64,000 bases of DNA from assembly GCA_028583415.1 (NCBI GenBank), contig CM053275.1:85678278-85742277 (forward strand). The letters are read 5' to 3'. Positions 13,101-25,700 of this stretch are shown one piece after another. The stretch comes from Protea cynaroides. Its lineage: Eukaryota; Streptophyta; Magnoliopsida; Proteales; Proteaceae. The translations under genes and the position numbers were made by a program. Numbering within the stretch: the stretch's first letter is position 1; each line of letters starts with the position of its first letter. Under the pieces are notes generated by a model. It did not search any database, had not been told where the DNA came from, and saw nothing but the letters and a program-made list of their open reading frames with translations.

Positions 13101-16100
13101 ACAAACTGTAAGAGATGGAAACAGAAAATTATGTTTGTGTTTAATCAATTGACTGTTTCCTTTGCTTTGACCACTCTCATACCTGATGAGAGTGATGATC
13201 TTGTTAAAATAAAAGAGAGAGAAGAATGTGTTAATGCAGATTACCAATGTAAGGCATTCTGAACTCCCTCTCTAATGAATTTTATGGGGTTTATGCTTCC
13301 CATGATTATACATCATCAATATGAAAAATATTAGACAATAAATATTCATTAGAGGAAGCGGGAAACAAGAAGTATGTTATTGCAAACTTCCTTGGTTTTG
13401 CAATAACAGAAAACAAGAGCAGTTTGACTCAAATTGATCAATTTTAGATTCTTGTAGGAGACTTGACTAAAGAGGGAATGGTGTTACCGGATGACTTTGT
13501 GGCCAGTTCTCTTATTGAGAAGTTACCTCCCTCTTGGAATGACTTCAAATTAAGTTTTAAATGCAAAAAGAAGGATCTTTCATTAAACCAAGTTATAGTT
13601 CGAATTAAGGTCCATGAGAAGAACCGGGAGAAAGACAAAACTGAAAATGCCAAAGAATTTAAATCTAAGACTAATATAGTTGAGTCTAACAAAAGGAAGT
13701 CCAACAAGAAAATTTTGAAAGTTAAAAAGGGAACAGACTTCAAGAAATAGAAAGGAGTCTGTTTTGTGTATGGAAAACTAGGGCATGACAAGAAAGACAG
13801 CCAGAACAGGAAAAAGAAAGAATTCAGCAAGGCTAATGTCAATTTGACAGAAGCGGATTTCTTTGTTGCAATGGTGACTGAAGTGAATTTGGTTGACAAA
13901 CCTAAAGATTGGATCCTTGATACGGGTGCTACCAAGCACGTATGTGGGGATCGAAGTTATTTTGCCTATTATTCAATGGTTGGTTCTGATGAACTTGTCT
14001 TCATGGAAAATTCCCAGACTTCTAAGGTCAATGGAAAAGCGTTAGTCAAACTAAAGTTAACTTCAGGAAAATTTCTTTTCCTCAAGGATGTTTTGCATGT
14101 GCCTAAAATTAGGAGTAATTTCATTTCCAGGGCTCTTCTTAACAAGGTTGATTTTTGTTTGTCATTTGAGGCCGATAAGGCTATTGTAATCAAGAATAAT
14201 GTTTTTGTCAGAAAAGGTTATGATTCTGACGGTTTGTTTGTCCTCAATGCTGATTCCATTATGATTAATAATAATGAAAATAATTCTATTTATATGGTTG
14301 ACTCATATGACATTTGGCATGATAGATTAAGACATTGCAATGCTCGCTATATGAAAAGACTTTGTGACGATAATTTAATTAAAGAAAATTTAGAATTTCA
14401 TGCCCAATATGTGTGAAAGATAAGTTTACTAAAAAAATCTCATTTTTCTAGAACACAAAGAGTTAATAATTTATTAGACTTAATTCATAGTAACTTAGGT
14501 GACTTTAAGTCACATGAGTCAAGAGGAGTGTAAAGGTATTATGTTACTTTTATTGATGATTTTATAAGGTATACTAAACTTTATCTTCTTCGAACCAAGG
14601 ATGAAACAAGTGATGCTTTTATTTCATATAAAACAAATGTTGAAAATCAATTAGGAAAGAAAATTAAGAGACTTAGAACTGATAGGGGAACAAAATATAA
14701 TATATCTCAATTATGTGAGGAAAATGTGATTATTCATTAAACTTTTGCCCCTTATCAGCCCCAATCAAATGGAGTAGCCAAAAGAAAGAATAGGTCTTTA
14801 AAGAAAACTATGAACTCTATGGTAATTAGTTCAGGTTTACCCCTCAATATGTGGGGGATAACAATTTTGTCTGCTTACTTTATTTTGAATAGAATACCTC
14901 ATAGGAAGACAGGTTCTATTCCTTTTGAACAATGGCATGGAAAGAAACCTAATCTTAATTATTTAAAGGTTTGGGGTTGTTTAGCCGAAGTGGGCATACC
15001 TGAACCTAAGAAAAAGGAATTAGGACCTAAAACTTGTGATTGTGTTTTTACTGGTTATGTTATTCATAGTGCTGCTTATAGGTTTATGATAATTAAATCT
15101 GTTGATGGTTTATACTATAATTGAATCAAGAGATGCTATTTTCTTTTTACATATTTTTCCTATGAAGAAAAATCTTCCTAGCAATGTATCTATTTCTAAT
15201 GAACCTATAATGCATGAATATAAGGATAATGATGATTTTATGTTAAATAATGGAGAACCTAATAGTAGAAATGAATTAAAGCGAAGTACAAGACAAAGAA
15301 GAGAACCTAATATGGGAGATGATATGTTTATATATATGGTTTTGAACGACCCTGTAACATACCAACAGTACATCACTTCACTTGATTCAGTTTTCTGGAA
15401 AGAGGCAATACAAAGTGAGTTAGATTCCATTATTGCTAATAATATTTGAGAGTTAGTCCCTCTCCTGCCTAGTACTAAAGTTCTTAATACAAAGTGGATT
15501 TTTAAGAAGAAATTAAAACCTAACGGATCTCTTGACAAATTCAAGGCTAGGTTGGTAGTAAAAGGATTCTGTCAGAAAAAAGGATATAGATTTTTTTTGA
15601 TACCTTTTCTCCTATAGCTAGAATTGCAACAATAAGATTAATGATTACAATTGCTTCTGTATATAAGCTTGTCATATATCAAATGGATGTTAAGACAGCA
15701 TTCCTAAATGGTGATTTAGAAGAAGAGATTCATATAAAACAACCTGAAGGATGTCTGATTCCAGGACAATAGCACAAAGTCTGTAAACTTGTGCGCTCTT
15801 TATATGGCTTAATGCAAACACCTAAACAGTGGCATGAAAAAATTGATAGTATGTTAATTTCAAATGGTTTTCATGTGAATGATTCTGAAAGGTGTCCACA
15901 TAGTAAATTTCACAACAACAAAGATGTATTTATAATACTATATGTGGATGATATGCTAATTATGGGAACAAGCCTTGATATTGTTAAATTAACAAAACCT
16001 TTACTCATGTCCAAGTTTGACGCTAAGGATATGAGAGAAGCAGATGTTATCTTGGGAATCAAGGTTATAAGGAGACAAAATGAAATAATTCTGTCTCAAG

Positions 16101-17468
16101 CATACTTATATGGAAAGCATACTTAAAAAGTATGGTTATTTTGATGAAAAACCTCTAAGTGTTCCATTATCGGTTGATTCCCATTTACGAAGGTATGAAG
16201 GAGAACCAATGTCTCAAAAATTGTATTATCAAATTATTGGTTCGGTTTCATATTTAATAAATTGTACTCGACCTGATATTGCCCTCGCTATAGGGAAGTT
16301 AAGTCAATTCACAAGAAACCCTGGAACGGAAAATTGGGATGCCTTGATACGTTTATTAAGATATCTAAAGGGTACCATGAATTATGGTTTACATTGTAGT
16401 GGTCACCCAATAGTTCTTGAAGGTTTTTGTGATGCGAATTGGATTTTCAATTTGAAGAAAACTCTTGTTACTAGTGATAATGTGTTCACTTTGGGTGGAG
16501 GTGCGATTTCATGGAAATCGGTTAAACAGTCTTGTGGGACGAGTTCCACCATGAAAGCTAAGTTTGTCGCTTTAGAGAAAGCCGGTTCATAAGCCAAATG
16601 GCTTAGGAATCTAGTAACGGATATACCATTATGGCAAATACCTGTGCCATCTATTCATATTCAATGTGACAGCTAAGTGCAAGGTATATAATGGTAAGAA
16701 AAAGCACATACGCCTTAGGCGTAATCTGGTGCAACGATATTTAGAAGATGGTACCATTACAATAGATTTCGTTAAATCAGAGACAAATGTAGCAGATATG
16801 CTAACAAAGCCGCGGTACACCAAGATTATCTTTGATACATCTAAAGGAATAGGACTAAGGTCGGTGGTTCATGAATCAAGATGATGGACATCCAACCTAT
16901 ATGAAAGGAGATTCCTAGAATTAGGTTCAAAGGGTAAAAACGAAATCACTGGAAGAATTGAGTAGTACTATCATTTTTTTGTGCTTATTCCGGCTAGATG
17001 GGAAAGATAGTACTCACCACGATGATCCAGGACGAGTTTATGAAACTTTTAATCAGCAAAAACCCATGAATTGTGGGGGTATGTTAACCGTGATGCATAC
17101 TATGTCCTGACCTAAATGAATGTAAGAGGTGTGGCCACTTCTGATGAGAATTTTTATGGACGAATTTTCTTAACATTCATGATCCAAGATAGGGACAAGG
17201 CCAGAATGTCTATTTAAGGAAAGGGTTGACCGAAGGGTTGGATGGTAAGACATGGTTGATAGGACAATCGGCTACACCAATGAGGAAAGGTTCAATGAGT
17301 TTGACTCAACCCGTACTTTGTAGCATGGCTTGCCACACCTAGTACAAATTCAAATTCGAAAGACATCTGTAACGATGTGTCTTATTATTTTACTGTGCTT
17401 ATATTATCTTTTGTGTTTGTTGGTATTTTTGAAAATTGTGGGGGGATTATTGTACTTTTCAAAAAGTT

Positions 17469-17513
<45 letters not shown>

Positions 17514-19081
17514 CTTATTTTCTTGTGGATTTTGGTTTTTCTTTGGTTTCGTGCTAATAAGATGGGTTGAGTGAGGTCGGGGGATGAGGTACGCTCTTAA
17601 AGGAGGCTACAGAGGTCTTAAAGGTCAGCATTGGAGGCCTCGGATCATGAACGTCATAGACGTCATGAACGTCATGGACATCATGGAAGCCTCAGAAGCC
17701 TTGGATCATATACATCATAGGTGTCATGAATGTCTTGAACGTCATGAGCCTCATATAGGTCATGAAGGTAAAGGGGCTCATAGAGGTCATAGGGGTCGGC
17801 CATGGATCGAAATCGACATTTGAGGTGGGAAACCGTGTTCGGCAACTGATGTGTCCCTTAATAAAAGGACACATCTGTTCCTGAGATTGCATCCTTATGA
17901 AAGGATACGAATCTAGACCTTTAGATCTAGATGTTCAGATCTAGACCGTTGATTTGAAAAGACAACTTTACAATGGGGTATCATCAAGAGACACAACTTT
18001 ACAAAGGGGTACCTTCAAGAGATATCTCCAACTCTATAAATAGAGGAGGAATCCCCCTAAAAAAGAATAGTGACGTCATAATTGAGTACTACCTCTCTCT
18101 TTCTCTCTCCCTCTTTATAGCATAAGTCTGGTAATTTATTTATTTATTTATTTTTTATTTTTTTTTTGATGTCTGAGCACAACTCTGAAGTTCTCAAAGG
18201 GACGCATCGAACTAGTGCAAGTTTGTTGTAAAAAGCCAAGGCAGTTTTATCTTGGAGTCAGGTTTGCATCATCAACCCGGTTGCACCTGTAGGGGCAAAT
18301 ACTGACTTTAGAACCATGTCGATCGTCCTGTAATTTCATCATCTTGGTACAACTATTTTATCCGCCTCACTGCAATCGCAAGTCAAGTCGATTCTCATAT
18401 AAAGCACCATTTTATACAACACATAACATCTAAAGGAATAGGCTTAAGGTCCGTGATTCATGAGTCAAGGTAATGGACACCCAACCTAAGTGAAAGGAGA
18501 TCCCTAGAATTAGGTTCAAAGGGTAAAAACGAAATCACTGGAAGAATTGAGTAGTACTATCATTTTTTTGTGCTTATTCCGGCTAGATGGGAAAGATAGT
18601 ACTCACCACGATGATCCAGGACGAGTTTATGAAACTTTTAATCAGCAAAAACCCATGAATTGTGGGGGTATGTTAACCGTGATGCATACTATGTCCTGAC
18701 CTAAATGAATGTAAGAGGTGTGGCCACTTCTGATGAGAATTTTTATGGACGAATTTTCTTAACATTCATGATCCAAGATAGGGACAAGGCCAGAATGTCT
18801 ATTTAAGGAAAGGGTTGACCGAAGGGTTGGATGGTAAGACATGGTTGATAGGACAATCGGCTACACCAATGAGGAAAGGTTCAATGAGTCTGACTCAACC
18901 CGTACTTTGTAGCATGGCTTGCCACACCTAGTACAAATTCAAATTCGAAAGACATCTGTAACGATGTGTCTTATTATTTTACTGTGCTTATATTATCTTT
19001 TGTGTTTGTTGGTATTTTTGAAAATTGTGGGGGGATTATTGTACTTTTCAAAAGTAAACTATATATTATATATTATATATA

Positions 19082-19122
<41 letters not shown>

Positions 19123-19740
19123 CTTATTTTCTTGTGGATTTTGGTTTTTCTTTGGTTTCGTGCTAATAAGATGGGTTGAGTGAGGTCGGGGGATGAGGTA
19201 CGCTCTTAAAGGAGGCTACAGAGGTCTTAAAGGTCAGCATTGGAGGCCTCGGATCATGAACGTCATAGACGTCATGAACGTCATGGACATCATGGAAGCC
19301 TCAGAAGCCTTGGATCATATACATCATAGGTGTCATGAATGTCTTGAACGTCATGAGCCTCATATAGGTCATGAAGGTAAAGGGGCTCATAGAGGTCATA
19401 GGGGTCGGCCATGGATCGAAATCGACATTTGAGGTGGGAAACCGTGTTCGGCAACTGATGTGTCCCTTAATAAAAGGACACATCTGTTCCTGAGATTGCA
19501 TCCTTATGAAAGGATACGAATCTAGACCTTTAGATCTAGATGTTCAGATCTAGACCGTTGATTTGAAAAGACAACTTTACAATGGGGTATCATCAAGAGA
19601 CACAACTTTACAAAGGGGTACCTTCAAGAGATATCTCCAACTCTATAAATAGAGGAGGAATCCCCCTAAAAAAGAATAGTGACGTCATAATTGAGTACTA
19701 CCTCTCTCTTTCTCTCTCCCTCTTTATAGCATAAGTCTGG

Positions 19741-19772
<32 letters not shown>

Positions 19773-22700
19773 TTGATGTCTGAGCACAACTCTGAAGTTC
19801 TCAAAGGGACGCATCGAACTAGTGCAAGTTTGTTGTAAAAAGCCAAGGCAGTTTTATCTTGGAGTCAGGTTTGCATCATCAACCCGGTTGCACCTGTAGG
19901 GGCAAATACTGACTTTAGAACCATGTCGATCGTCCTGTAATTTCATCATCTTGGTACAACTATTTTATCCGCCTCACTGCAATCGCAAGTCAAGTCGATT
20001 CTCATATAAAGCACCATTTTATACAACACATAACCACTAGTAGCAAGAATTTCCTTCGAATCGAAAATCCAATTCGCATCACAAAATCCTTCAAGAACTG
20101 CCAGGTGACCACTATAATGTAATCCATAATTCATGGTACCCTTTAGATGCCTTAATAAACGTATCAAGGCATCCCAATTTTCCATTCCAGGGTTTTTTTG
20201 TGAATTGGCTTAACTTCCCTCCAGCGAGGGCAATATCAGGTTGAGTACAATTCATTAAATATGAAACCGAACCAATAATTTGAGAATACAATTTTTGAGA
20301 CATCGGTTCTCCCTTATACCTTCATAAATGGGAATCAACCGACAATGGAACACTTAGAGGTTTTTCATCAAAATAACCATAATTTTTAAGTATGTTTTCC
20401 ACAGTGTGCTTGAGACATAATTATTTCATGTTGTCTCCTTATAACCTTGATTCCCAAGATAACATTAGCTTCACCATATCTTTAGTGTCAAACTTGGACA
20501 TAAGGAAAGCTTTTGTTGATTTAACAATATCAAGGTTTGTTCTCATAATTAGCATATCATCCACATACAATATTATAAATACACCTCTGTTGTTGTGAAA
20601 TTTACTATATAGACACCTTTCAGAATTATTCACATGAAAACCATTTGAAATTAACACACTATTAAATTTTTCATGCCACTATTTAGGTGCTTGTTTTAAG
20701 CCATATAAAGAGCGCACAATTTACAGAAATTGTGCTCTAATCCTGGAATCATGCATCGTTCAGGTTGTTTTATATAAATCTTGTCTTCTAAATCACCATT
20801 TAGGAATGTTGTTTTAACATCTATTTGATGTATGACCCGCTTATATACAGAAACAATTGCAATCATTAATCTTATTGTTGCAATTCTAGCTATAGGAGAA
20901 AAGGTATCAAAAAAAATCTATACCCTTTTTCTGATGGAATCCTTTCACTACTAACCTAGCCTTGAATTTGTCAAGAGACCCGTCAGGTTTTAATTTCTTC
21001 TTAAAAATCCACTTTATGCCAAGAATTATAGTACCAGGCAGGAGAGGGACTAACTCCCAAGTATTATTAGCAATAATGGAATCTAACTCACATTTTATTA
21101 TCTCTTTTCAAAAAACTGAATCAGGTGAAGTGATGGCCTGTTGGTATGTTACAGGGTCATTCAAAACCATATATGTAAATATACCATCACCCATATTAGG
21201 TTATCTTCTTTGTCATGTACTTCGCCTTAATTCATTTCCACTATTAGGTTCCCCATTATTTAACATAGAATCATTATTATCTTCATATTCATGCATTATA
21301 GGTTCATTAGAAATAGATACATTGCTAGGCAAACTTTTCTTCATAGGAAAAATATATTCAAAGAAAACAGCATCTCTTGATTCAATTATATTATTAGCAT
21401 CAAATAAATTATCAACAGATTTAAGTACCAAGAACCTATAAGCAGCACTATGAATAGCATAGCCAATAAAAACACAATCACAGGTTTTAGGTCCTAATTT
21501 CTTTTTCTTAGGTTCGGATATGCCCACTTTGGCCAAACAACCCCAAACCTTTAAATAATTAAGATTAGGTTTTCTACCATGCCATTGTTAAAAAAAAAAA
21601 TATAACCTGTCTTCCTATGAGGTATTCTATTCATAATAAAGCAAGCAGACAAAATTGCTTCCCCCCACATATTGAGGGGTAAACCTAAACTAATTAACAT
21701 AGAGTTCATAGTTTCCTTTAAAGACCTATTCTTTCTTTCGGCTACTCCATTTGATTAGGGCTGATAAGGGGCAGAAGTCTCATGAATAATTCTATTTTCC
21801 TCACAGAATTGAGATATATTATATTTTGTTCCTCTATCGGTTCTAAATCTCTTAATTTTCTTTCCTAACCGATTTTCAACCTCAGTTTTATAGGAAATAA
21901 AAGCATCACTTGCTTCATCCTTGGTTCGAAGAAGATAAAGTTTAGTATACTTTGAAAAATCATCAATAAAAATAACATAATACATTTTTCCTCCTCTTGA
22001 CTCATGTGACTTAAAGTCACCTAAGTCACTATGAATTAATTCTAATAAATTATTAACTCTTTGTGTTCTAGAAAAATGAGGTTTTTTAGTAAACTTAGCT
22101 TCAACACATATTAGGCATTTTTCATGATTAAATTCTAAATTTTCTTTAATTAAATTATCATCACAAAATCTTTTAATATAGGGAGCATTGCAATGTCTTA
22201 ATCTACCATGCAAAATATCATATGAGTCAACTATATAAATAGAAATATTTTCATTATTATTAATCATAATGGAATCAACATTGAGTACAAACAAACCGTC
22301 GGAATTATAACCCTTTCCGACAAAAACATTATTCTTGATTACAATAGCCTTCGGCCTCAAATGACAAACGAAAACCAGCCTTGTTGAGAAGAGCCCCGGA
22401 AATGAGATTACGCATGATTTCAGGCACATGCAAAACATCCTTGAGGAAAAGAAATTTTCCTGAGGTTAACTTCAGTTTGACTAACCCTTTCCCAATGACC
22501 TTAGAAGTCTGGGAATTTCCCATGAAGACATGTTCATCAGAACCAACCGTTGAATAGTTGGCAAAATAATTTTGATCCCACATACGTGCTTGGTAGCACC
22601 CGTATCAAGGATCCAATTTTTGAATTTGTCAATCAAATTCACTTCAGTCACCATTGTAGCAAAGAAATCCGCTTCTGTCAAATTGACATTAACCTTGTTG

Positions 22701-25700
22701 AATTCTTTCTTTTTCCGGTTCTGGCAGTCTTTCTTGTAATGCCTTGGTTTTCCATAGACAAAACAGACCCCTTTCAGTTTCTTGAAGTCTGTTCCCTTTT
22801 TAACTTTCAGATTTTTCTTGTTGAACTTCCCTTTGTTAGACTCAACTAAATTAGCCTTAGATTTAAATTCTTTGGCCTTTTCAATTTTGTCTTTCTCCTG
22901 GTTCTTCTCATGGACCTTAATTCAAACAATAACTTGGTCCAATGAGAGATCATTCTTTTTATATTTAAGACTTAATTTGAAGTCATTCCAAGAGGTACGT
23001 AACTTCTAAATAAAAGAACCGGCCACAAAGTCATCCTGTTACATCATTCCCTCTTTAATGAAGTCCCCCACAAGAATCTGAAATTGGTCAATTTGAGTCG
23101 AAATGCTCGTCCTTCGTTATTGCAAAACCAAGGAAGTTTGCAATAACATAGTTCTTGTTTCCAACATCCTCCAACGGATATTTATTGTCCAATGCTTTCC
23201 ATATTGATGATGCATAATCATGGAAACATAAACCCCATAAAATCCATTAGAGATGGAGTTCAGAATGCGGTTCTTACATTGGTAATCTACATTAACCCAT
23301 TCTTCTCTCTTTTATTTTAACAGAATCATCTTTCATCAGGTATGGGAGAGGTCAAAGCAAAGGAAACAGTTTATTGATTAAGCACAAACAGAATTTTCTG
23401 TTTCCATCTCTTATAGTTCGTACCACCAAAGGATTCCACTTTGTCATAATCGGTCATTAGTTTGAGATTTTGCATACCAGAAATGATTGAAGCCATCCTC
23501 GAGTCTCAAATAAAGAAAATACTGACTTTAGAGTTGTTGTATAAAATAGTGTTTTAGATGAGAATAGACTTGACTTGAGGCTACATTGAGGCAGATTTAA
23601 TAGTTGTACCAAGATGACATCATCCACTGAGTTGTATCACAATTGGCACGGACTTAAAATCAGTATTTGCCCCCACAAGTGCAACCAGGTTGATGATGCA
23701 AACCTGACTCCAAGATAAAACAGCCTTGGCTTTCTGCAACAAACTTGCACTAGTTCAATACGCCCCTTAGAGAACTTCAGAGTCGTGCTCAGACATCAAA
23801 AAAAATAAATGACCAGACTTGTGCTATAAAGAGGGAGAGAGAAAGAGAGAGTACTACTCAATTAGTACGTCACTATTATTTTTTCTAAGAGGATTCATCT
23901 TCCTTTATTTATAAAGTTGGAGACATCTCTTGAAAGTACCCCTTTATAAAGTTGTCACTTGATGGTATCCCATTGTAAAATTGTGTCCCTTCAAATCAAC
24001 GGTCTAGATCTGAACATCTAGATCTGAAGGTCCAGATTTGTACCCTCTCATAAGGATGCAATCTTAGGAACAGATGTGTCCTTTAAATAAGGGACACATC
24101 AGTTGCTGACCTCAGTTTCTGACTTCAGACACCGATTTCGATCCATGGTCGACCCCCATGACCTTCATGACCTTTGTAAGGCTCATGATCTTCATGACCT
24201 TTATGAGGCCCATGACCTTCATAACCTTTATGAGGCCCATGACCTTCATGACTTTTATGCACTATTTGAAATCTCGCCGAGATCTCACTAATCTCGCTCA
24301 TCTTGACATGAGCCGAGAGAAATGTAAGTCGATAACTCATCTCGGTGTTTTCGACAGGGTGTTTTCGACAGGTTTCGCCAATTTCTCGCGATATCTTGGA
24401 GAGATATTGCTTTTTCACTTTTTCTAAAGGTAATAAAATGGGCCACTTACCTATTCTCGGTAGAGAACTCGACCGAGAACAAGTAAGTTGGTGTTTTCTC
24501 TGCTTTTTTGAAGAAAACATGATTTCTTTCTTCTTTTTTTTTTGTTTGGTCTTTCAATTTGCTGCCGGTGGTGCTTCAAAATGCGGAGATTGTTGTAGGA
24601 GCTTCGTATCAACCGTTGAAAGAAAGTTTCTTGCCAAAAAAATGAGATTTTTATATGATACTATGAGAGAGAAAAAAGCAAAAGTTAGTAGAATGTGATG
24701 AAATTTTTATATGTTAGATACGTGAGCTATGATGTAATGATTTATAATGAAGTAATGATTTGAACATTCGAATTATGATGTAATGATTTATAATGAAGTG
24801 TTATTTTGTTTCTTATTCCCTTAATGCATAATGTTATTGTCTCATTTGCCATATTCGATTGAATATAACAGCCAATATTAGCCTAAGTTTACAAAAGACT
24901 TCAGCGTTGACTGCTAAAACATGGGTGTAAACCCAAACAACCACAAAGAGTCATTATTTTTACAATTTAAGGCTTTAAATGTGTTCATGTATGTAAAAAT
25001 GAGGTTCCCTTGAAGTTTAAGACCTAAAAAATGAATTTTGGCCACCAAGACAGCCTTTAGTGGCTCGGCGCGCCGAGATCTCGGTTTCGGAGGAGGCCGA
25101 GACTCCTCCGAAACCCGAGATTTTAAACCTTGCCTTTATGAGGCCAATGACCTTCATGACCTTTATGAGGCTCATGACCTTTATGAGGCTCATGACCTTC
25201 ATGATGCTCATGCAATGTTAGAAATCGCTCGAGACAAGATCTCGCCTCAATCCGGTGTCTCGGCCATCTCGATCAGTTCTCAAGCTGGTCTCGACATTTT
25301 CGACCATTTCTCGACCTTTTCGACCATTTCTCGACATTTTCAACCAGTTCTCGACTGGTCTATGATTGTATAGTCTACTTGACTACTTTGGGTTTTTTTT
25401 ACTATGACAGTTAACTAATTAAGTGTTATTATGTTTATTCTTCTCCTAAAATATCATTTGGTCTTCTGTGATCTTTTATTAGTGTAACATTATATAGAAT
25501 AGCCAATATTACCCTAGGTTTACATTTGAATTTCAAACCGACACTGCCAAATATGGGTGTAAACCCAAACAACCACCATGTGTGCTTATTTATACAGTTT
25601 TATGGTTTAAATATGTTTATATATGCTAAAATAGGGTTTTCCTAGAGTATCAAGCCTTAAAATAGTCATTTTAGGGTCGAAATACACATTTTAAGCCTTC

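Larger units (their letters stand above)
7021..20025 (+). mobile_element. Copia element 2, inserted in copia element 1
   Basis: TSD ACACA at 7016-7020 and 20026-20030. Joining the flanks restores the RNase H reading of element 1 (TSGYV then FILGG), so the ends are certain at base level. Layout: 5' LTR 7021-12984 (interrupted by a hAT), gag-pol remnant 13026-16884, 3' tail, LTR 17448-18418, a repeated tail and LTR (18428-20025). LTRs start TGTTGTAC or the mutated TATTGTAC and end ATACA or the mutated ATATA. No match to an initiator-Met primer-binding site follows the 5' LTR. Confidence 0.85.
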
